A program made the translations under genes and the position numbers. The notes beneath the pieces are model-generated. The model did no database searches and was not told the origin of the DNA. It saw only the letters and a list, made by a program, of their open reading frames with translations. Positions 35,596 through 43,742 of a DNA stretch of 60,850 nucleotides are shown here, piece after piece. Each line of letters opens with the position of its first letter. The first letter of the stretch is position 1. The stretch comes from Actinomycetes bacterium (GTDB lineage: Bacteria > Actinomycetota > Acidimicrobiia > Acidimicrobiales > Bog-793). The stretch is from positions 1-60,850 of the forward strand of contig JAJZBI010000003.1 in assembly GCA_021798985.1 (NCBI GenBank), written 5' to 3'.

Positions 35596-36572
35596 TTCGA
35601 GAACTGACGTACCGCGAAGCAATCGCCAGCGCGATCGGTGATGAACTCGAAGCTGATCCGCGCACGGTCTTTTTTGGGGAAGACGTCGGTGCTGCCGGAG
35701 GAGCGTTTAAGTCCACCGTCGGCTTGCTTGAACGGTTCGGTGGTGAGCGAGTTCGAGACACTCCAATCTCCGAGCAGGCGATCGTGGGAGCGGCGATCGG
35801 GGCGGCGATTGCTGGTTTGCGCCCAATCGCTGAAATCATGTTCGCCGATTTCGTCGGCGTCTGTTTCGATCAGATCGTCAACCAGTTGGCAAAGTACCGC
35901 TATATGACTGCGGGACAGGTTCGACTTCCCGTCACACTGCGAATGGCCAATGGCGCGGGTGCGGGCTTCGGCGCGCAGCACTCTCAAGCGGCAGAAAACT
36001 GGCTAATCAATGTACCTGGACTTTACCTCGCGACGCCTGCGACCGCGGAAGACACATATCGGATATTGCGCACGGCGGTGCAATGCGACGACCCAGTCGT
36101 TGTCTTCGAGCACAAGAACCTTTTTGGCCTCAAGGGCACAATTGATTCGACCGCGCCTGTTCTGCCCGTAGGCAAGGCGGATGTCGTTCGGTCCGGAGAG
36201 CACGTGACGGTCGTCGCGACCCAGCAAATGCGCCATCGCGCGGTAGAGGCCGCTGAAGAGCTTGCAGCTGAGGGCATCCACATTGAAGTGATCGACCCCC
36301 GATGGCTGACGCCATTTGATGACGCCGCCGTCGTGGCAAGCTTGCAAAAGACATCCCGCCTGCTCGTTGTACAGGAGGGTCCAGCTCCTGGAGGTTGGGC
36401 GGGCGCGCTCGTCGCGCGGCTATGTGCACATCATTTCGAGCTGTTCGACGCGCCTCCGCGACTTCTCACCAGTCCATTCACTCCGGTTCCATACTCCGGA
36501 GTGCTCGAAGATGCATGGCTGCCATCCGCCCCAGACGTCGCAGACTGCTGTCGTGAGTTGCTCAAGTACTAA
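35592..36572 (+). CDS. ThDP-dependent dehydrogenase E1 component, beta subunit
   Basis: 326 aa; start overlaps the E1 alpha stop (ATGA). Transketolase-type pyrimidine and C-terminal domains: FFGEDVGAAGGAFKSTVGL, DTPISEQAIVGAAIGAAIAGLRPIAEIMFADF, GAGFGAQHSQAAENWLINVPGL, and IDPRWLTPFD. The conserved Glu of the pyrimidine domain is in SEQA. Together with E1 alpha it forms an alpha2beta2 oxo-acid decarboxylating core. Confidence 0.92.
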   Translation: MIRELTYREAIASAIGDELEADPRTVFFGEDVGAAGGAFKSTVGLLERFGGERVRDTPISEQAIVGAAIGAAIAGLRPIAEIMFADFVGVCFDQIVNQLAKYRYMTAGQVRLPVTLRMANGAGAGFGAQHSQAAENWLINVPGLYLATPATAEDTYRILRTAVQCDDPVVVFEHKNLFGLKGTIDSTAPVLPVGKADVVRSGEHVTVVATQQMRHRAVEAAEELAAEGIHIEVIDPRWLTPFDDAAVVASLQKTSRLLVVQEGPAPGGWAGALVARLCAHHFELFDAPPRLLTSPFTPVPYSGVLEDAWLPSAPDVADCCRELLKY

Positions 36573-36602
36573 CTGCACAACACAGCTAGATCATTTCTGT
36601 GC

Positions 36603-36611
36603 TTGACACGA
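36603..36611 (+). promoter_or_regulatory. Candidate operator half / -35 element before the Gfo/Idh/MocA gene
   Basis: TTGACACGA in the 101-bp gap after E1 beta is identical to positions 44988-44996 of the transporter operator/-35 region. No good -10 follows at 17 bp (TCATCA), so it may be a regulator half-site or a weak internal promoter, or chance. Confidence 0.3.
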
Positions 36612-36673
36612 CGAGCTCGCTCACATCATCATGGCGAGGCTGAATCATTTCATTCCGATTGGCTGGGGGACCG

Positions 36674-37909
36674 ATGAAGCGCATCGCGATCGGACTGGTT
36701 GGTTGCGGGGGAATGGGGCGGCGCCATCTGCGCGCCTACACCGCCTTGCGGGCAGCAGGCGCCGACCTGTTCTCTGTCGCGGCAGTCTGCGACCCACGTC
36801 CCGACGCAGCAGAAGCAGCCGCCGCCTACGCGGCCGAAGCGCTCGGCGAACGCCCGAAGGTCTTCGCGAGCCATAAAGACCTTCTCGCAAGCGGGGTAGT
36901 GCAGGCAATCGACGTTGTGACGGATCCGTCTGCTCATCACGGAATCGTCGTTGAAGCCTTAGAACAGGGCGTACATGTCACCTGCGAGAAGCCGCTTGGT
37001 CTCACCGTCCGTGCGTGTCAACGCATTGTTGAGGCCGCGGAACGCTCGAACGCAGTCCTCTCGACGGCCGAGAATTATCGCCGAGACAGTCCGAACCGCC
37101 TCGCTCGGGCAGTTCTCGACGCCGGTCTGCTCGGCCGGATCCACCTGATGGTGCAACAAAGTCTCGGCGGGAGCGATCAGATTATGATCAGCCCTTGGAG
37201 GCACCTCGCGACGTCGGGTCCGATGGCGCTCGATATGGGTGTGCATTACAGCGACATCATCCAGTACTACTTCGGCGAGTACGAGAGCGCGTTCGGCCAG
37301 TCCTTCATTGCCGAGCCGATCCGTCGCTACCCACCGGATATGCCCCGGGCGCTCGATATTCCTGAAATCGAACCTGGTGCCATCCAGGCCACTGGCGACG
37401 ACTCGCTGCTGGGTTTGTTCGAGATGCGTTCCGGGGTGTGGATTCAGCTTGCGTACATTCCGTCCGGCCCGGGAGAGCGGTACTTCCAGCGGACTATCCA
37501 CGGGTCGCTCGGTTCGATGACGATACCGCGCGATCGGAGTGGCGGAGCGGTGGTCGTGCGCCTGGGAGACGAGGTGCTCAGTGGCGCGGATCTGCGTGCA
37601 GCGCTCGGGGGGTTCCGGCTGGACCCGTATGCTGCGCGCTTCTTCGGTGAGGAAGGTACGGAATACGATCTCTCCTTCGCGGAGGTCGACGCTGCGACGC
37701 TGGGAATTGAGCTCGAGGAATTTGCGTCCGCCGTTGTTGAGAACAGGCGCCCGGAAGTCGACGGTCGTGCTGGGCTAGTCGCCGTCGCCGCGATCTGGGC
37801 GCTAGCGGAGTCAAAGCTGGCGGGAGCACGCGTTCGGGTTGATGACGTCGCGTCTGGGGCGATATCCGCCGCCCAGCGTGGAGTTGATCAAGCACTCGGG
37901 CTCCTGTGA
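36674..37909 (+). CDS. Gfo/Idh/MocA family oxidoreductase
   Basis: 411 aa from the ATG at 36674, with GGGGGA just upstream. N-terminal Rossmann fold IAIGLVGCGGMGRRHLRAY, then DVVTDPSAHHGIVVEALEQGVHVTCEKPLGLT (the conserved EKP), and a C-terminal alpha/beta domain with DMGVHYSDIIQYYFGEYESAFGQ, where the catalytic DxxxH is seen. Family members oxidise or reduce a sugar hydroxyl with NAD(P). A role in oxidising a sugar or glycoside, for example at C3 or C1, is likely; the substrate is unknown. Confidence 0.88.
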   Translation: MKRIAIGLVGCGGMGRRHLRAYTALRAAGADLFSVAAVCDPRPDAAEAAAAYAAEALGERPKVFASHKDLLASGVVQAIDVVTDPSAHHGIVVEALEQGVHVTCEKPLGLTVRACQRIVEAAERSNAVLSTAENYRRDSPNRLARAVLDAGLLGRIHLMVQQSLGGSDQIMISPWRHLATSGPMALDMGVHYSDIIQYYFGEYESAFGQSFIAEPIRRYPPDMPRALDIPEIEPGAIQATGDDSLLGLFEMRSGVWIQLAYIPSGPGERYFQRTIHGSLGSMTIPRDRSGGAVVVRLGDEVLSGADLRAALGGFRLDPYAARFFGEEGTEYDLSFAEVDAATLGIELEEFASAVVENRRPEVDGRAGLVAVAAIWALAESKLAGARVRVDDVASGAISAAQRGVDQALGLL

Positions 37910-37942
37910 AGTGCACCGGAGCGTGGCGGGAATGAGGAGCCA

Positions 37943-38437
37943 ATGACCGTCGGCCCAGCTTTTGACGGAGCACTGTTCAAACAGGTCGCCATCGTGGTCG
38001 ACGACCTCGATCAGGCGGTGCGCCAATGGTCCGACATTCTCTCGGTCGGTCCGTGGACTGCCTACCGATACGACGAAACGATCCTGCGCGACATGCTCTA
38101 CCGCGGCGCGCCTTGCACGTTTTCGATACGCCACGCGCTTGCGTGGCATGGAGACGTGCAGTTTGAACTCGTGCAGCCACTCAATGGCCCGAGCATCTTC
38201 CGTGACTACTACGAGGCCGGGATGGGAGCGATTCATCATCTCGGCAAGTACGTCGATGATCACGACGCCGCGGTGACGGAGGTGCTGAACCGGGGGTTTG
38301 AGCCACTGCAGAGCGCGCGCGGGTTTGGCGCTGATGGTGATGGTGCGTTCGCGTACTTCAGGCCTCCAGGCATCGATGTCATCATCGAATTGATCTCGGC
38401 GCCAGCGACTCGCCGAACTCCCGAGTTCACCTACTAG
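37943..38437 (+). CDS. VOC-fold protein (glyoxalase/methylmalonyl-CoA-epimerase-like)
   Basis: 164 aa. Two VOC modules: FKQVAIVVDDLDQAVRQWSDILSVGPW, then AIHHLGKYVDDHDAAVTEVLNRGFEPLQS with VQFELVQPL and VIIELISAP. The first module lacks the usual N-terminal metal His (KQVAIVV), while His and Glu are kept elsewhere. Possibly an isomerase or lyase for an oxidised sugar acid. 33 bp after the oxidoreductase and 37 bp before the dehydratase, hence the same operon. Unlike the other VOC protein at 33758 in sequence. Confidence 0.75.
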   Translation: MTVGPAFDGALFKQVAIVVDDLDQAVRQWSDILSVGPWTAYRYDETILRDMLYRGAPCTFSIRHALAWHGDVQFELVQPLNGPSIFRDYYEAGMGAIHHLGKYVDDHDAAVTEVLNRGFEPLQSARGFGADGDGAFAYFRPPGIDVIIELISAPATRRTPEFTY

Positions 38438-38474
38438 AGCCCGAAGAAGCCGTCGTGGACGGCGGAGGTGAGAG

Positions 38475-39605
38475 ATGATCCGCATTGCGGCGCTAGAGGC
38501 GCTCCCCGCGGGCCGTGCCTGCTACGTCCGGGTAACGGCTGAAAATGGCACGAGTGGAGTCGGCGAATCGACGATGTTCGCGTGGCCGACGGCGGTCGCG
38601 GAAATTGTGCGTTCCTTCGAGCCGTACCTCAAAGGAAAAGACGCGAGCCAGATCGAGCACCTATGGCTCACGCTCTACCGTGCGGCGAGCTTTCGGGGAA
38701 TGGCGGTGAGCGGCGCGATAAGTGCGGTAGATCAGGCGCTATGGGACTTGAAAGGCAAGCAGTTCGAAGTTCCTGTTTGGGAGTTACTTGGGGGAAAGGT
38801 TCGCAAGGCGGTCCGTGCAATGCGGGTAGTCGATACCGGCACCGCCGAGGAAGTTGTCAGTTCCAGCGTCAAGGCGGTCGAAGAAGGCTACACGGCGCTC
38901 AAGATTCTTCTGTTTCAAAACGAGCATCACCAGATGCGACAGGCCGCACGGATCCAGGACCTCGTGGAGCGATTCGCTGCAATCCGCGATGCTGTCGGTT
39001 GGTCCGTTGACCTTGGAGTCGAATTGCATCGCAATATGGTGTCTGGGGATGCGATCATGCTGTGTGCCGAGCTCCAGCGGTTCCGCCCGTTGTTCGTCGA
39101 AGATCCGATTCCGCCTGACAGCGTGGTGGGACTCCGTGCGATTGCGGAAAAGGTTCACGTTCCTGTGGCCGCAGGTGAGCGAAATACGAATATCTGGGAG
39201 TTTGCAGAGTATCTTGAGCGACCTGGCGTCGCGTACGTGCGACCTGACGTGGGCATCGCGGGGGGAATCACCCAGGTCAAGAAGATTTGCTCCCTTGCGG
39301 AAGCGTTCCACGCGGGGGTGCTGCCGCATGCGGTCCCGTCCGGTCCCGTCGCCGTAGCGGCTCATGTTCAAGTCGGAATGTGCGCGCCGACATGGGAGGC
39401 ACAGGAGCACCGACCGCAAGATGCACCAGCATGGACCGACCTTGTTGATTCGATAATCGAATTGCGCGACGGGTATTTGCTGCCGCCCGATCGGCCCGGC
39501 TTGGGCATCGCGCTGAACGATGATGGCCTTGCGAGGCACCCCGCGCTGCCGGCAGACTTCTCGCACACTGCACTGCGGGAAGACGGCTCTGTTGCCCTGC
39601 GATGA
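38475..39605 (+). CDS. Enolase-superfamily acid-sugar dehydratase (DgoD-like), copy 1
   Basis: 376 aa. N-terminal capping domain and TIM barrel of the mandelate racemase/muconate lactonizing group. Putative metal ligands Glu183, Glu209 (FVED) and Glu235 (AGERN), and acid/base His185 (VELH) and His285 (LPHAV), fall at the same numbers I recall for E. coli galactonate dehydratase DgoD, except that position 183 is Glu rather than Asp. It should dehydrate a sugar acid to a 2-keto-3-deoxy acid. Its stop overlaps the next gene by 4 bp. A second, diverged copy is at 48812-49963. Confidence 0.86.
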   Translation: MIRIAALEALPAGRACYVRVTAENGTSGVGESTMFAWPTAVAEIVRSFEPYLKGKDASQIEHLWLTLYRAASFRGMAVSGAISAVDQALWDLKGKQFEVPVWELLGGKVRKAVRAMRVVDTGTAEEVVSSSVKAVEEGYTALKILLFQNEHHQMRQAARIQDLVERFAAIRDAVGWSVDLGVELHRNMVSGDAIMLCAELQRFRPLFVEDPIPPDSVVGLRAIAEKVHVPVAAGERNTNIWEFAEYLERPGVAYVRPDVGIAGGITQVKKICSLAEAFHAGVLPHAVPSGPVAVAAHVQVGMCAPTWEAQEHRPQDAPAWTDLVDSIIELRDGYLLPPDRPGLGIALNDDGLARHPALPADFSHTALREDGSVALR

Positions 39606-40714
39606 GGGAAGGTGGGGAGAAGACGGAGGTAGAAGCCAAACGTCCCGCTGTCGGGCTGGCCTGTAGTGAGGACATTCGCGCTCGATACATAGATCCGAGT
39701 GATCTGGTCCGCCTTGAGTCGTTTGCCGAGTTCCACTATCAACAGTTCGAAGCGCGTACGACCCTGCGCGAGGCGCAGCGTGACGAGCATGCGGAACACG
39801 TGCTCGCAGAATTCTGCGAAGGCATCGACGCACTCGTGGTCTGTCACGGCGCACCGTATTTGAGCGAGCGGGTTCTTGTGAAGGCGCCCAGGCTTCGGTT
39901 CGTTGGCGAGCTCGAAGGTGATCGGTTCAGCTACCGAATCGACCTGCAAGCAGCGCTGGACCGTGACGTGGTCGTTGTTGACACGACCCACGGGTCGTCG
40001 TGGCCCACAGCGGAATGGGCGCTCGCCTTAATGATGATCGGTCTTCGGAACGCCGGGGCGCTGTTCCGCCGTCTCATTGCAGGAATAGAGCCATATCCCA
40101 TGGGTCGCGCAATGCGACATCTGGACCGCGGCTATTCGCAGGCCGAGCTTAGCGGAAAGCGAGTGGGCCTACTTGGGTTCGGCCATGTTGCATGGCGCCT
40201 TGTCGAACTGCTTAGGCCCTTTAACGTCGATGTCGTTGCCTACGATCCCTATGCCGCGCGCGACCTGGCCGTTGCCTATGGGATTGCGTTTGCTCCTCTA
40301 GAAACGGTCTTGGACGCTGACGTGGTCGTGTGCCTGTTGCCACTTACACCAAGCACCGAGCAACTCATCGGCTTCCGCGAGCTTGACCTGCTTCGGCCCG
40401 AGAGCGTCTTTGTCAACGTGTCAAGAGGACGCGTTGTCGATAGCGCAGCGCTCGCGCGGCGCCTTGAGCGCAATGACATCGTCGCTTGCCTCGATGTCTT
40501 CGATCCAGAGCCATTTCCGCTCGATTCACCGTTGCTGCATCAAGAGAACGTGTTCGTCACGCCGCACATCGCAGGCGTGACCGCCGAGAGTAGGACGCGG
40601 TTCTTCAGCCTCATGGTCGACGAGCTTGCGCGGCATTTCGGTGGCTGCGAGCCACAGAATCTGCTCACGGCGCGCATTGCGCACTTGAGGAATAGCGGCA
40701 CTGACATCGTGTAA
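39602..40714 (+). CDS. D-2-hydroxyacid dehydrogenase family protein
   Basis: 370 aa. NAD-binding GLLGFGHVAWRLVELL, catalytic Arg in VNVSRGRVVD, Glu in LDVFDPEPFPLD, and His in VTPHIAG: the full Arg-Glu-His set of the phosphoglycerate dehydrogenase-like family. The ATG overlaps the dehydratase stop. Likely interconverts a 2-oxo acid and 2-hydroxy acid made in the pathway. The N-terminal substrate domain is unremarkable. Confidence 0.88.
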   Translation: MREGGEKTEVEAKRPAVGLACSEDIRARYIDPSDLVRLESFAEFHYQQFEARTTLREAQRDEHAEHVLAEFCEGIDALVVCHGAPYLSERVLVKAPRLRFVGELEGDRFSYRIDLQAALDRDVVVVDTTHGSSWPTAEWALALMMIGLRNAGALFRRLIAGIEPYPMGRAMRHLDRGYSQAELSGKRVGLLGFGHVAWRLVELLRPFNVDVVAYDPYAARDLAVAYGIAFAPLETVLDADVVVCLLPLTPSTEQLIGFRELDLLRPESVFVNVSRGRVVDSAALARRLERNDIVACLDVFDPEPFPLDSPLLHQENVFVTPHIAGVTAESRTRFFSLMVDELARHFGGCEPQNLLTARIAHLRNSGTDIV

Positions 40715-40776
40715 GCCGCCTTACGTGACGTCCAGGGATCCGTGAGTTCATCGAAGTACGGGAGGAGAATGACGGC

Positions 40777-41073
40777 GTGGAACGTTACTGCTTTATCTTG
40801 GAAGTCAATCCCGGGCGCGAAGATGATTATGACCGTGTACACCGCGAGATGTTTCCGGAGATGAAGGCGGCGCTCCACGCGGCGGGTTATACGAATTACA
40901 CGATATTTCGCCGAGGCACGACGGTATGCGGATACGCGGAGTGCGTGCCGGACGTTGCCACGGTGCTCGCGAACTACGCTTCGGACCCCGTTCGTGAGCG
41001 CTGGGCTTTGGCAATGAAGGGAATCGCACGACAGCGCTTGCAGCGGGCGGAGGAAGTGTGGCGTCTTGAGTAG
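40777..41073 (+). CDS. L-rhamnose mutarotase (RhaM/RhaU-like)
   Basis: 98 aa; dimeric alpha/beta-barrel of the PF05336 family. The N-terminus RYCFILEVNPGREDDYDRVHREMFPEMKAALHAAGYTNYTIF matches E. coli RhaM, with the catalytic His at residue 22 in both. It speeds interconversion of alpha- and beta-L-rhamnose. GTG start at 40777 after GGGAGGAG. Its presence is the best single clue that a 6-deoxy sugar such as L-rhamnose is the substrate. Ends 28 bp before the convergent glycosidase-like gene. Confidence 0.85.
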   Translation: MERYCFILEVNPGREDDYDRVHREMFPEMKAALHAAGYTNYTIFRRGTTVCGYAECVPDVATVLANYASDPVRERWALAMKGIARQRLQRAEEVWRLE

Positions 41074-41101
41074 CCGCGCGAGAAGCGGGCAGATTCATGA
41101 A

Positions 41102-42802
41102 TTAGGCGATCTCCACATCGTGGCGGATGCTTTCAACGAGCACGGAAATCCGCTCAGGATCGAGAAGCATGTGGGTAGGATAGGAATAGTCTCCCAATCG
41201 GTAGCGCTGAGCAATCAAGTCAGCGTGCCGGGTGAGGTCGCCGAGCACCGAAGCCAGGCGCTCGGCGACGTGCTGGGTGATTCGCTCACCTCGTGACTTT
41301 CGGCTCATCATGAGGTTGCCGAGGTGCACGGCTTTCACCGCGAGCGCGAACTGGACGACGTAGTCTTCGAGAATTCCCCACGCTGATCGGAGCTCAGCCA
41401 ACAGGTCGGTCGGGACGCCTGTTGGCGCCAGTTCGAGGGCTGATCGAGATTCGCGCACCGACGTGATCGCCGAGTCAGCCTCTTCGCAGAGCCCATCGGC
41501 ATTATGTGGGGTCGGTGCGAGTGCTCCAATCGCGCTGGGATCCCAGTCGGCCAGGCTGTCTTTGGTGTTGCCGACCCAAAGAGCATCTGCGATGCTAACG
41601 GGCAGACAGCTCGACTCGGAGAACACACAGTCTCGGCTGAAGAGCGCTCGGCGCAACGAAGTCCATGAGGCCGGAAGAATCGCTGCGCACCACGCAGATG
41701 CCTCGCGAAGCGAATGCTGGTCGACGCCGATACCCACTCGGTTCACGCTCTCATCAAGGAAGTGTGCACATAACTCCTGGTCGTCCATCGACGGGGTGCG
41801 TGACAGCAACGCACCGACGCAGAGATTGAAGCGATTGAGCGTGTCCATGCTGCTATGACCTTCGAGCCCTTCCCAGTCGCTCCGAAAGATCACACCGGAT
41901 ACGCCTTGGTTCGCGGCATGTGACAACCGGTCTCGGATGTCCAACAACATGAGCGAGGGTGCGATTCCCCAACCATAGAACTGACCCATGCAATCAATCT
42001 CGACCCACTGCTGACGTCCTACGAGGGTGCCGATGCGCGCGTTGTGTGGGAATGTCGGATAGAAGTCGTGGGGTGTGTTCTTGAACGAGATTCCGACGGT
42101 TGACGGCAACGTCGCAACTGTGTCGACCATCGCCCCATGAGCTCCCGAGGTGAAACTAAAGTCCCTGACAACAAGCTCCATTCCTGCTTGCTCGAGAGGT
42201 CGCTGCATCGCTCCTAGAATGTCTAGGTACCAGCTGGCCTCCGAGGTCGACTTGCAGCTGTCACAGCTGCATTGGTTGCTTGCGATCGAGACTCGGCTTT
42301 CAGCCGTTCCTGGCGAGACGATGATGCCCGCTAGGCCCGGCAGCTCTTGTGTGAGTTCGGTGTACTTGTTGTGGACGAAACCGGTCCAGAATGGACTGCT
42401 CGCGCAGATGCGCCCATCGATGACCACCTCTGGGTGCTGATGCACGATCGTGTCGTCGAAATAGAGTTCCTTGTTTTCGAGGTAGACGCTGATTCCTTGC
42501 GCTCCTGCTTCTTCGATGAGGCACCGCAGGTAGGTGCGCGCTCTCGTGGGTCGGTCACCGCGAGTAGGTGATCGGAACACCTGCTCGAAGCTGTCCTGGT
42601 AGCGCTCGAAGTTTGAGCGGTAGACGCTTTTCGTCGCTCCGAAGTAGCAGCCGGGGTAGACGACGAGGTCGACGATGTCATTGCGATGAAGCGCAATAGC
42701 GTTGATGTCATGAGTGCTCGCGAACGCGATGATCCGTCGCATGTGTGCTGAATTCCATACAAAGGAACTGTGGACTTCAATACAGCGAACATCGAACATC
42801 AA
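41102..42802 (-). CDS. Large protein, glycosidase-like, family unassigned
   Basis: 566 aa, no signal peptide and no membrane segment. The N-terminal half has a barrel-like layout: FVWNSAHMRRIIAFASTHDINAIALHRND, EEAGAQGISVYLENKELYFDD, PFWTGFVHNKYTELTQELPGLAGIIVSPGTAES, GMELVVRDFSF, WVEIDCMGQFYGWGIAPSLM and VIFRSDWEGLEG. A CSCDSC cluster is near residue 178-183. The C-terminal part is helical. It resembles GH20/GH67-type enzymes in general style, but I cannot assign a family. Third gene of the LacI unit. Confidence 0.6.
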   Translation of the reverse strand: MMFDVRCIEVHSSFVWNSAHMRRIIAFASTHDINAIALHRNDIVDLVVYPGCYFGATKSVYRSNFERYQDSFEQVFRSPTRGDRPTRARTYLRCLIEEAGAQGISVYLENKELYFDDTIVHQHPEVVIDGRICASSPFWTGFVHNKYTELTQELPGLAGIIVSPGTAESRVSIASNQCSCDSCKSTSEASWYLDILGAMQRPLEQAGMELVVRDFSFTSGAHGAMVDTVATLPSTVGISFKNTPHDFYPTFPHNARIGTLVGRQQWVEIDCMGQFYGWGIAPSLMLLDIRDRLSHAANQGVSGVIFRSDWEGLEGHSSMDTLNRFNLCVGALLSRTPSMDDQELCAHFLDESVNRVGIGVDQHSLREASAWCAAILPASWTSLRRALFSRDCVFSESSCLPVSIADALWVGNTKDSLADWDPSAIGALAPTPHNADGLCEEADSAITSVRESRSALELAPTGVPTDLLAELRSAWGILEDYVVQFALAVKAVHLGNLMMSRKSRGERITQHVAERLASVLGDLTRHADLIAQRYRLGDYSYPTHMLLDPERISVLVESIRHDVEIA

Positions 42803-42857
42803 GCACCCCCTGTAGATTCGTGCGTGGCGCCTCCCAAGTCCACACCGTTAGGTGGCG

Positions 42858-43724
42858 TCAAGGGCGTGGGCGCGCCAAGATCTTCCGCAGTGTCTCGCCG
42901 AATATCGCGTCGAGGTCTGCCGCTGAGAGGAATCCGCAATGTGAGCGAACGACCTCCACCGTCTGGCGGTAAGTGCAGTATCGCGAACTGGCGGGGAAAT
43001 CGGACGCCCAGCACAAGCGATTCGCACCGAACTCGTTGTAGATAAGCTCGAACGCTCGCACGACAGAGGGCCAGGGGTAATCCCATTGCGCGGTCGCCGC
43101 GTAGTGAAAGCCGGAAACCTTAATGTAGATGTTCGGTACAGCCGCTGATCTGAGGAGCGGCTCGAGCGATTCCAGGTCGAGGCCAGCGGCCGTCCGGATT
43201 CCTCCGAGGTGGTGGCACAAAATCGGCACCGATGGATATCGACTCGCGATATCACGAAGGTCTGCTTGCCAAGCAGGCGAGGCGGCGAGGCTCACGAGAA
43301 GACCACGGTCGGCCGCAACTCGAAACACGCCGTCGGCCTCGTCGCTGCGCAGCCATCCGTCGTTATCGCGATGCACGTAATGAGTAAAACCCTCGAGGTC
43401 GTAGCGATCATCGAGGTCGATGAGGCGTTGGGCGCTACCCGGAGCATGGTGAGTTGGGCTCCACGTGCAGTCAAGATCCGCGACCACCCGGAGGCGCCTC
43501 GGGTAGCGCTCGTGTGCGAACGCTACGTAATCGATGTTGTCCGGGTTGTTATCGATCCGGGCGCAGACAACGAGCGCTTCTGCTACCCCGTGGACGTCCA
43601 TCTCGTAGATGAGCTGGTCGATGGAACCACGGTGTCGCTCGTCGGGAACAAGGGGAGAATAAGGCCAGACTCGCCAGGCATGGCAGTGGCTATCCAGCAC
43701 TTGAGCGCGTACGTGACCCACCAT
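42858..43724 (-). CDS. Amidohydrolase-2 family hydrolase, probable sugar lactonase
   Basis: 288 aa. Metal-site motifs: LDSHCHAW (HxH-type), VPILCHHLGG, and WASDFPA (catalytic Asp). Related enzymes in COG3618 include L-rhamnono- and L-fucono-1,4-lactonases of non-phosphorylative deoxy-sugar pathways, fitting the neighbouring mutarotase and dehydratases. Its ATG is 18 bp after the lacI-type stop, so the two are cotranscribed. Confidence 0.82.
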   Translation of the reverse strand: MVGHVRAQVLDSHCHAWRVWPYSPLVPDERHRGSIDQLIYEMDVHGVAEALVVCARIDNNPDNIDYVAFAHERYPRRLRVVADLDCTWSPTHHAPGSAQRLIDLDDRYDLEGFTHYVHRDNDGWLRSDEADGVFRVAADRGLLVSLAASPAWQADLRDIASRYPSVPILCHHLGGIRTAAGLDLESLEPLLRSAAVPNIYIKVSGFHYAATAQWDYPWPSVVRAFELIYNEFGANRLCWASDFPASSRYCTYRQTVEVVRSHCGFLSAADLDAIFGETLRKILARPRP

Positions 43725-43742
43725 CGAAACTCACGATAGCTT

